A DNA stretch of 64,000 bases. Origin: Ditylenchus dipsaci. Lineage: Eukaryota > Nematoda > Chromadorea > Rhabditida > Anguinidae. The notes beneath the pieces are model-generated. The model saw only the letters and a list, made by a program, of their open reading frames with translations, was not told the DNA's origin and searched no databases. Both the position numbers and the translations under genes were made by a program. Of the stretch, positions 55,401 through 62,280 are shown piece after piece (the stretch's first letter is position 1; each line of letters opens with the position of its first letter). The stretch covers positions 744,001 to 808,000 of the forward strand of contig SADC01001184.1 in NCBI GenBank assembly GCA_004194705.1. The letters are read 5' to 3'.

Positions 55401-58400
55401 ATTGCTAGATTTCCACCAAATTGCCACTTGTATCGAATATTCCAGTGGATTGCCACTGGAATTCCAGTGGTAAATTGGTGGATTCCACCAAATTGCCACT
55501 AAATGAGCGATTTACCACTGGAATGCCACTGGCAATCCACTGGAAATTCATACTTTCTGGCATTCCAGTGGGAGTTACTGGTTGGCCAGTGGTCATTTAG
55601 TGTCTTCCACTGGACTTCATTTTTCCGTGTAAAATAGGCGTTAAGCGAATTTATCGACACCGAATTCATCGATACCGAAATCATCCACAAATTTTTTTCC
55701 TGGCACAAAATATTTTTAAACATTTTTCTGTGCAACGCCGGATCTGTGTCCATGTACCAACAAAACCAAAAATTTTGATCCATGTGGACGACCACTTGGA
55801 TCAAAAAAATTTTACGTTTCTGGGTCCAAAACGTGTTTTCTGGACTAACTCAGGCATGCTGAAGATGGTTTGATAGTGGTAAAAGGACGTTTTCTCGAGC
55901 ATTTTTATAGTTTTGTAAAATCGAGTTTTGGTGAAGTCAATTTTATCCAATTACTCGAAAATACCATGAAAAACCTTATTTTTCTATTATCAAGCCATCT
56001 TCAGCGTGTCCGAATCAGTCCAGAAAACAAGTTTTGGAACCCCAAAAAGTAAAAAAAATTTGATCCAAGTGGACGACCACTTGGTTTTGTTGTGCCCAGG
56101 TAGTCGTACCCAGGTTGGAGAACTCAGGTAGTGTACTGGTACCCGGGTAGTAATATTGTCGACTTGTAAAGAACTTTCAAAATTTACAATGTTTTTCTAT
56201 GATCCAACCTCAATTTTCATGGATAATCTATGCACCGACTAAACCAAGTGATCGTCCACTTGGATCGATTTTTTCACGTTTTATGTTGCAAAATTGTTTT
56301 TTCTGGAATAATACGGGCGAGCTGAAAATGGTTTGATAATAGTGAAATATGGGTTTATGGAATATTTTTTGAGTATTGGGGAATAATTGATTTTACCAAA
56401 ACTCTATTTCACCAAAACTCAGAAAATACTCGAGAAAATGGCATTTTACCACTATCAAACCATCTTCAGCATGTCCGAATCAGACCAGGGAACGGGTTTT
56501 GGAACATAAAAAACGTGAAAAAAAAATTCGCTCCAGGTGGACGACCACCTGATTTGGTTGGTGCGTGGATTAACCAGTAGGGTTAAGGCTGAATTATCGA
56601 AAAACTGTTGAAATAACAGAAGTTCTTCACAAGACAAAAAAGATTAATTTGAAAATAATTTTGTGGAGCAATTGACCTGTGGAGCAATTGACCTGTGGAG
56701 CAATTGACCTGTGGAGCAATTGACCTGTGGACCAATTGACCGTGGATCAATTGACCGTGGATCAATTGACCGTGGACCAATTGACCGTGGACCAATTGAC
56801 CTAGAGCCGGAATGACGATGTCGAAGTAAAGCGATATCTGGATCAATTATTTATTGATTTTGTTGCGTGTTCCACTGTTAAGAAAATTCCAAATGAAATG
56901 TTAAAAATTTACAGGAACCCCACCTTTTCAGATAATTTTTTCCGCTATTTTGTTCAGCTTGAAATTCTGAACAAAATGCTCTCATTAGGGCTGTATTGAT
57001 CTTCGGCATTCCCCGTTTCAAAAAGCGCCATTTTCAAAAGTGTCCGTTTACGTCATTCCTCGTTTTCGGCATTTCTGCTTTGAGTGATATGAGTTGAACT
57101 GACACCCTTTGGGACAACTTTTTCTCGAGATTTTCATTTTTCTCGGAAAAATTAATTTAGAAATTTCTCTTTTTCGAAAACATTTGTTTGGAAATTTGCT
57201 AATATCGGGGACCACTGTCTTCAACCACTTTTTTAGGATATCCTTGTTAAAAGAGGCATACCAGCGCGTTACACTGCAATTAAGGCGGGACCAGCAATTT
57301 AATGCTCTCATAACTGTTTTCTATGAGGGTTCTTCGTGATCAAACGAAAGTTTTCTGCCTAATTTTTAAAAGTAGGTTAGAGGGGCATGCTCGCCGCCGA
57401 TGGAATATTTTTTGATTACTCATCATCCGTAGAGCACTCAACAGAAATAATTTCAAAATAATTCTTTTTTGAATTGGCCTGGTACAGTCAACCCTCGATT
57501 TAACGTCACCCCCCTCAAGTTCGTTCCCACCTAGGGTCCGACACTTTTTTTAACCTAATTTTTGAAATCTTTTGCCAGTTGTCTTCGGTCAGTATAATCG
57601 CAAATATCGCAAGGATTTTAATTTTGCGATCGTTTTTGTGAATAAAAACAATTTTGCCGAAAGACTCGCGGGTACTCGATTTAACGTCACCCCTTTCTCA
57701 AAATAGGTGCATTTCTTCAAATATTGAAAACGCTGAAAAACCACCAGGAAAGGCCTTTTTTGAAAAAACTAAATTCAGAGACGTGTTCAGCGTGAAAAAC
57801 TGCCCAGGGTAAACTGTCGTTGCAGTAAGGGCTTCTCGTGTTAAAAACAGAAATTTATGGGGAGGGGAGGTGGTATTCTCTACTAGGGTCAATTTTTTTT
57901 TCAGAAAATGCTTAGAAATGTCTTTTTTTTTATCATGTTGAGCAGAAAAAATGAGTTTGGGAGGTGATTTGGTCACTTTTGAAAAACCGAGCACACAGTC
58001 CACGCTCTTTTTAACATAACTATATTTAGCAATCTCTATTTAACATAATTTTAAAATTTGGAGATTTGGTTCGGACATAGCTAAATTATGGGAAAGCGAA
58101 GCTCCATTCAACACGAGGTTTTCAGCGATTCCATGAATTATGTTAAATGGAGCGTGGACTGTATGGGGGGACTATAAAAGTGCCGAATTTCAGCACAAAA
58201 TAAATTTCAGCACTTGATTGGAGAAATCTCAGTGAAAAAAGAATTGCCACCAGTATATTTTAATAAATGAAAGTTTTTGAGCTCGCACTCAAGATATTCA
58301 GGTCATTCTTCTCACCATGGACGTATCTTTCTCAAACGCCGGGCAATTTCCTGGTAGTGTTAAAGCATTTATGAGAGGTGAAGCTGGAGTTCCGGTCAAA

Positions 58401-59036
58401 AGATACAGGTTTTTACCTATTTTCAATAGTGGACGACCGATAATATCGAAGAAGTTTAGGCTTCTATTTTCCAGCCCTGAAAGTTGTGTTGGATGCCTTT
58501 CATGGTGAAAATGTAGCCTTAGGCTTTATCACAGTAGGAAATTTAAATTTTTATACAAAGTCTGAAAATAATATTTCAGAAAGGAATAGACTCCGAGCGA
58601 CGAGAGATACAGCTTGACCAAGGTTCTATGATTCCCTCTTTGATTTGAAATTTATATCTATATCAGGTTTGGACCAATTAGAAGATAGCGCTGACAAAAT
58701 GGTCAAGTGGCTGGAGGAGCTTTTGGAGTACGTCAACAAAGTTATGGGAGTCCTGAACTCCTGGCTGATTCTACGATTGGTCGCAAACTTATGCAGGTAA
58801 CCTTTTGCGAAAACTTTAATCGCTCTATCTGAAAAACAAATCGTTTAAGGTAGTCACAGATGCGTCTACCCAACTTCAACCTGAAAAGCTTGAAAGTCTG
58901 GTCAAGAATTCATTGCGTGACTACATGATGGTATTTGTTAAACTAAAACTCTGAAACATAAATAGTTTAGGTTTCGTACATTTCTCACTTGGCCAAAACC
59001 CAACTTTCACTGCAAGAAAAAATGTTAAGTATCTGA
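46456..59036 (+). CDS. eif-3.F: Translation initiation factor eIF3 subunit F
   Basis: MPN-domain subunit of eIF3 on the 40S ribosome. Exons: 46456-46561, 46610-46647, 46698-46885, 58302-58408, 58452-58533, 58580-58622, 58667-58796, 58850-58930, 58971-59036. The start shows V-K-V-H-P-V-V-Y-M-T-M-V-D-S-Y-E-R-R and G-T-L-L-G, V-T-N-C-Y-A-I-P-F, F-N-Q-Q-M, G-W-F-F-T. The C-terminal part shows L-D-Q-L-E-D-S-A, P-E-K-L-E-S-L-V-K-N-S-L-R-D-Y-M-M-V-S-Y. A TTTTTCCTCAG acceptor lies 4 bp before the ATG, as for a trans-spliced gene. Intron 3 is 11.4 kb of nested elements; a few residues after H-I-Y-Y-T may be on a missed exon. One-base gaps are needed near 46869 and at GGG 58746-58748. AATAAA at 59125-59130. 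Confidence 0.93.
46960..47760. mobile_element. G/C-tract foldback (family D), broken copy
   Basis: The core (47437-47700) has TGTCTAAGGTAAGTG, CCCCCTGCGCC, AGATGCGCGCACTCACTTAC and GACTCTGGATGCAT. It is split at its left arm by the TACCG element 47181-47436: GGCAAAAAGAGCATC stands before and TATGCATTTTCTGATCAAG after, as in uninterrupted copies. Outer arms at 46985-47130 and 47770-47860 carry AACTTTTTAGT words in opposite orientation. Confidence 0.7.
47181..47436. mobile_element. TACCGTATTT-family element, word TAGCCGACA
   Basis: TACCGTATTTTCTCTAATTA at the left with the palindrome GCCGACATGTCGG; at the right GGGTGTCG twice and GGTGTCGGCTAATTAGAG before AAATACGGTA. Inserted into the family-D copy around it. 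Confidence 0.85.
48035..49013. mobile_element. G/C-tract foldback (family D), copy 4
   Basis: Outer ends CGAATTCGGGCACTATTCCA and TGGAATAGCGGCCGAATTCG; C runs at 48068-48110 and G runs at 48950-48985. The end word is CTATTCCATTG / CAATGGAATAG, unlike other copies. The core hairpin lies at 48560-48730. Includes a 60 bp direct repeat with AACCCAGCAACTT at 48270 and 48320. Confidence 0.75.
49117..49326 (+). other. Unassigned ORF with strong donor, in eIF3F intron 3
   Basis: ATG at 49117 opens about 70 codons ending at an excellent splice donor (GAAG|GTAAGA). It is richer in GC than its surroundings. The opposite strand is also open with a Pro/Ser/Lys-rich reading. I do not recognise either product. 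It could be an unrelated nested gene, a captured exon or chance. Confidence 0.25.
50820..51060. repeat. CCACTGGAAT words and tRNA-like segment
   Basis: 50875-50975 repeats GTGGTATTCCACTGGAAT. On the minus strand 50985-51055 reads TTGGCTCAGTGGGTAGTGGC (a good tRNA A box, TGGCTCAGTGG) followed 35 bp later by GGTCGATGCGAATCC (a degenerate B box), so this is tRNA-derived. The matching CCAGTGG word region is at 55340-55610, in inverted relation. Confidence 0.6.
51293..54558. mobile_element. TTAA-flanked long palindromic element (3.3 kb)
   Basis: Ends CACAGGAACGGCTGTACGTC and CACGGGAACGGCTGTACGTC in inverted orientation, TTAA on both sides (51289-51292, 54559-54562). Arms run about 850 bp (51293-52140, 53700-54558) with near identity. 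Inside, words of ACTGATTTCCCGCAGTAAAT (52025-52130; inverted 53710-53835) and an inner palindrome (52145-52600) are nested. No transposase; ORFs in both arms are the same palindrome. Confidence 0.85.
52025..53838. repeat. TTTCCCGCAGTAAA word element nested in the TTAA palindrome
   Basis: Four or five copies of (ACTGA)TTTCCCGCAGTAAATT at each end in inverted orientation, and a middle block of AATTTGGCGGGGTAAA words at 52660-52735. Inner arms at 52150-52590 and 52800-53640 form two more palindromes, the latter with a direct repeat of CTGCCTGCCTTCGGCAGGCA at 53189 and 53272. Confidence 0.75.
54670..55212. mobile_element. Mariner-like element, ACAGTCG ends, with nested word array
   Basis: Ends ACAGTCGACGCTCGATTT and ACAGTCGGCGCTCGATTT in inverted orientation with TA outside both, as for Tc1/mariner relatives. 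Nested near the left end are words CGACTCGCTACAATTG (54700-54745) and complement (54893-54935). A 55030-55115 hairpin has GGCCCTTTTTTCCA arms. No transposase. Confidence 0.75.
57484..57700. mobile_element. Partial ACAGTCAACCCTCGATTT element
   Basis: TACAGTCAACCCTCGATTTAACGTCACCCC at 57484 (split here into two motifs: TACAGTCAACCCTCGATTT then AACGTCACCCC) and a direct second copy of CTCGATTTAACGTCACCCC at 57673. This is the same end type as 54670 and 57995. No inverted partner found, so partial. Confidence 0.55.
57995..58162. mobile_element. 168 bp element with ACAGTCCACGCTC ends
   Basis: ACAGTCCACGCTCTTTTTAA and complement TTAAATGGAGCGTGGACTGT. Inner sequence AACATAA / TTATGTT complementary. 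Complete mini-element 140 bp before eIF3F exon 4. Confidence 0.8.
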
Positions 59037-59228
59037 AGTGGCCGAATAGAGCCAGTTAGAAATCATTATGATTCATTGACTTGCTTAAATTTTGTTGATT
59101 TGTGTATCGTTGTGAAGACCACTCAATAAAAGTTATCAACGTTGATCCTTGAGCGCCAAATTTACCAACCGATTTTTCGAATATGACTCAGGTTGTCCAT
59201 TTCTCTTTATCCAAAAGACGGTTCAGGT

Positions 59229-59234
59229 TTTATT
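59229..59234 (-). promoter_or_regulatory. AATAAA polyadenylation signal (minus strand)
   Basis: TTTATT on the plus strand, 57 bp past the stop codon at 59291. Together with AATAAA at 59125-59130 it marks convergent gene ends. Confidence 0.5.
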
Positions 59235-59290
59235 TACATATCAGACAATAACAATTAAACAATTAAAATTAAACAGTTAAAGAAAAAAAT

Positions 59291-59842
59291 TTAAAGTTCC
59301 AAGGAAACATCACTGTCGGTTTCATTTTTCGTGTCTTCAGTCTTTGATAAGAAAATGTCTAAAAAATGTTTCCCGACCTGAAAAGATCTATGAAATGGCT
59401 GTCGATTTTTTGTTGAGTAGTCCAAATGAACTCTTAAAAAATGTCTCACTTAATTTATCGAGTTGAAGAAGAATTTTTTTTCTAAAATGTTATATTGGGT
59501 TGTAACATAAGTCATGGGGTATACATCCAACTCGATACAAAACTGACTCGATACACCGACTCGATACATTGACAACTCGATACACCGACTCGATACATTG
59601 ACAACTCGATACACCGACTCGATACATTGACAACTCGATACAACAACTCGATACACTGAAAACTCGATACACCAACTCGATACATTGACAACTCGATACA
59701 CCGACTCGATACACTTTTTAAAATCGAGTTGAAGCGACATATTTTTTTCGTCCTTCTCTTTGACGGGTTTTTTTAGGAAAGCTGTGTCATTGTTTTTTGA
59801 TTGACACATGTCATTTACTGCAACTTTTTTAGTTTTCGCCAT
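59291..59842 (-). CDS. Short unrecognised gene, interrupted by a tandem array
   Basis: The last exon 59377-59291 follows a CTTTTCAG acceptor and encodes 28 residues beginning V-G-K-H-F-L-D-I-F-L-S-K-T-E-D and ending S-D-V-S-L-E-L. A likely first exon starts at ATG 59842 (M-A-K-T-K-K-V-A-V-N-D-M) and runs lysine-rich to about 59715, where it enters the tandem array 59521-59722 still in frame. I cannot see how it joins the last exon. A small basic then acidic protein; family unknown. Confidence 0.5.
59521..59722. repeat. ACTCGATACA tandem array
   Basis: About 13 copies of ACTCGATACA, alternately followed by CCG and TTGACA, so the higher-order unit is about 29 bp. There is no inverted partner, unlike the other word arrays. 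The minus strand is open through it and continues the M-A-K-T-K-K reading. Confidence 0.85.
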
Positions 59843-60640
59843 GACTAACGTAGAGAAGGTTGACTCACAGAAAATTTGATCGGAATCCTTGCCCGTTACC
59901 CTCTCCGAAGACCAGCTGGGTTCTATCTTTGGACAGGTCGAATAATAATCAAGAATGAAATATAACAGGCCTACTTCAGCTATTCTGGATGCAGAGCAAA
60001 AAAGCTAGAGGGTGAAAATTTTTGCTGTGTGCATTCATTGAACCGTCCATTTACAGGTTAATCAGGCATCTCTCGCTGTTGGTCCTCTCGTAAAATGGAT
60101 AAAGGCATAGTTGACATACTCTCGAAACCTGAGCAAAGTAGACCCTCTCAGAAGACAGCTGCAGAGCCTCAAAAGGGACGCAGAATTAAAGAAAAAATTT
60201 ATTTACGAAGAACTCATCTGTGAGTTATTAATTACGCTTGAAATCGTAATATTAATGCCATTATTCAGGTTGAATATCCGCCTGAAGTGTGTTCTGGAGT
60301 CAATTTCACAATAACCACGAGCTCTCTTTGAATGCAGTGCCTGAACCAAGTGCTTCGAAGCGGAAGACCAGACATTGATCGAAAGCAAAACAACCTGCTA
60401 AAACTGCAAGGTGACTTTCGGCTTTCAATTCAACGTTTATGGTAATGTAAATTTTATTCTCAGGTAACTTCTCTGCTTGTTTGCGTTAGTTAGAAGAGCT
60501 CCTTCTGAATGCCTTGAGTGGATCGAAGGGAAAAATCCGGCTGATATTAAATTTGTTTTGATTTCATTTTTTCCTTTGTTTATGCTGGTCTTATGTGTTT
60601 GTCGTAACGATAAAGAAACTTGCTTCATAATTGACTGATT
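59840..60640 (+). pseudogene. Dynein heavy chain pseudogene fragment
   Basis: Exon-like blocks match the cytoplasmic dynein heavy chain: 60057-60220 (A-S-L-A.G-P-L-V-K-W-I-K-A, stop, L-T-Y-S..L-S-K-V-D-P-L-R-R-Q-L, the stalk start), 60270-60413 (V-E-Y-P-P-E-V-C-S, then stop, then Q-C-L-N-Q-V-L-R-S-G-R-P-D-I-D) and 60466-60540 (R, stop, L-E-E-L-L-L-N-A-L). The AAA5 region between the first two is missing. In-frame TAG, TGA and TAG stand where the family has Gln, so it cannot make a normal protein. 59840-59940 (L-S-E-D-Q-L-G-S-I-F-G-Q) may be one more exon, also with an internal TGA. Confidence 0.8.
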
Positions 60641-60879
60641 CAGCAGGGTTACTTTCGTTAAATTTTAAATTTTACTAAAGCCTAAGAAGGCCATAGTTTT
60701 CGAACCAACAAAAAGATAAAATTGTCGAAGCTTTGCAAGCTTATGTCAGATATCTCACCAAAACCCTCGAATACAGTATCTTAGCTTTCTTTTAGACACA
60801 AACGCGAAGAATCAAACTTGTTTCTAATTTTTTTTGTTGCCCCCTACAAACTCGAATTGGTGGACATTTGTTTTCAAAA

Positions 60880-61075
60880 ACATAAAGCTTTCAAGTAGCT
60901 CTGCCATTCTAGTTTCTAACAGCATGTCATATGTTGCAACATTTTCTGAAGGTATAGCACGAAAAGTAAAAAGTATGAATTAAATTACTGTTCGACTTGC
61001 TTCATACTTCATTGTTTTCGCGCTACATTTTTCATAAATGTCGCAACAAATGATACGCTGTTAGAAACTACCAGA
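60880..61075. repeat. Foldback with TAGTTTCTAACAGC ends
   Basis: CTAGTTTCTAACAGCATGTC at the left and GCTGTTAGAAACTACC at the right, with GTTGCAACATTT and AAATGTCGCAAC as inner complements. A related inverted structure with TCTAGTTTCTTA / GTTAGAAACTAGA lies at 37850-38018. Confidence 0.6.
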
Positions 61076-61165
61076 TAGTATACTCACTATGGAAAATTTC
61101 GTTTAAATATCTGGCCCTGTTTAACTCTTTCTCTTAATTGAAAGAGATGGCACTTTTCAGCTATA

Positions 61166-62280
61166 GGACGGCTTTTTCATTTTTGGCCTTAATAAATCAA
61201 GTGAAAATAGTAATGTTTCGTCAGAAAAGAATGCTCAGGTTAGAGCAAACCAAAGAGCAGGTAGAGGTGGTGTTTGTAGTAACAATGGAGGCAGTGGAGG
61301 CTCTTTCAATGGAGGCTCTTTCAGTGATGGAAACTATATTGATGGGCGACCAATAACTGGTGATTCTGCCAGTGAAGGCAGCAAGCCTGATAGCAAAAAC
61401 AAAGGAACTGTCAAGGCTTTCATATCTGGTGGAGTATCCTCTATTGGCACTGGTATTGCGAGTTGGGCGGTGTGGAGTGGCTTTCCACAACTACAAGCAT
61501 TGCTAAACTCAAACGCAACACTTGTTGGTTGGTTGACCACTGGCTTAGGTGGCATGATTTTTCTCATGGTCTCGTTGATTGCTTTAAGGATGTGCATTCG
61601 CAACCGCATGCGGCATCCGGCTAAGAAAAGAGCCGCCTTAAAGCAGAGAAATATCGACCTAGAAATGAGAATGCTCAATTGCTTTGAAAAGGGAACATTT
61701 TTGGATAATGTGCCCTAAAAAGGGCACATAAATTGAAACCAAAAAATGTGCCCTAAAAAGGGCACATTGTACCCTAAAAAGTTTCACATAAATTTGGCGC
61801 GAAAAAATGTACCCTTAAAGGGGCATGCCCACGCTAATAAGAGGTGTGCCCGGAATTCAAAAATTTTTCCTAATCATTGAACTTCTGTACGGATTTTTCA
61901 ACTTGGTTTCTAACAAAACAAGGCCAGAATTAAATTTTAGGTATGGTTTTGTTAGAAACCAAGTTGAAAAATCCGTACACAAGTTCAATGATTAGGAAAA
62001 TTTTTGAGTCCCCGGGCACCACCTCTTATTAGCATGCGCATGCCCTTTAAAAGGGCACATTGTGCCTTTTCAGGGCACTTTTTTTTTCAACTGTGAAAAT
62101 GCTGAAAAAGGGCACATTTGTCGAACCCTGTGTGTGTACCTCATCCAAAACCATGAGCACTTTTTTGAAAGACCAAAATACATTTTTATCAGACAAATTT
62201 ACCAGTGGACTCGGGGCAGACCCTTCCCAGACTGCTAGAAAAAGTAGACTTACCGTATTTCTATGTTATAGTTAACCCCC
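61166..62280 (+). CDS. Unrecognised membrane-protein exon, broken by an insertion
   Basis: After a CTATAG acceptor the frame D-G-F-F-I-F-G-L-N-K-S stays open from 61166. It has a Ser/Asn-rich part, a Gly-rich part (G-G-S-G-G-S-F-N-G-G-S-F), then hydrophobic segments about V-S-S-I-G-T-G-I-A-S-W-A-V-W and G-W-L-T-T-G-L-G-G-M-I-F-L-M-V-S-L-I-A-L, followed by a basic stretch. At 61700 it enters a 419 bp insertion and stops at 61719. Past the insertion, at 62120, the same frame is open again (V-E-P-C-V-C-T-S-S-K) up to about 62250. The start exon is not identified. I do not recognise the family; the mix of Gly-rich and membrane segments does not decide between host and element origin. Confidence 0.5.
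61701..62119. mobile_element. GTGCCCTAAAAAGGGCAC word element inside an exon
   Basis: Palindromic words TGTGCCCTAAAAAGGGCACA repeat at both ends (61710-61820, 62040-62115). GGGaACATTT before and GGGcACATTT after suggest a near-exact target duplication. Nested inside is a foldback with GCTAATAAGAGGTG ends (61829-62035). Confidence 0.75.
61829..62035. mobile_element. AATAAGAGGTG foldback, complete copy
   Basis: GCTAATAAGAGGTGTGCCCGG and complement CCGGGCACCACCTCTTATTAGC (given here as ends). Arms contain TTGAACTTCTGTACGGATTT and GGTTTCTAACAAAACAAGGC, shared with the GGGCCATTGCC foldbacks at 2118, 8596 and 10544. Confidence 0.8.

Larger units (their letters stand above)
50213..56808. mobile_element. 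6.6 kb tandem-word element, word GGTCAATTGGTCCAC
   Basis: About six words at the left (50219-50312) and about ten inverted at the right (56662-56802). Outer bases are GGCGTGCGG on the left and, complemented, GGCTCTAGG on the right. The flanks share GGAATGACG (50204-50212, 56809-56817). The first 280 bp inside each array are also complementary (GGTTAATCCACGCACCAACC). Nested within are a TTAA palindrome (51293-54558), a mariner-like element (54670-55212) and several family-F relatives. It fills most of eIF3F intron 3. Confidence 0.9.

Noticed and set aside
18523..59722. CRISPR-like repeat arrays
   Set aside because: Units are contiguous or separated by short related sequence with no unique spacers, and the genome is eukaryotic.
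59840..60640. Alternative genetic code (stop codons as Gln)
   Set aside because: Intact genes in the window end at ordinary TGA, TAG and TAA codons, so local decay is simpler.
61166..62280. Viral or retroelement envelope protein
   Set aside because: Gly-rich plus membrane segments suggested it, but there is no cleavage site, no neighbouring gag/pol or LTRs, and no motif I can name.
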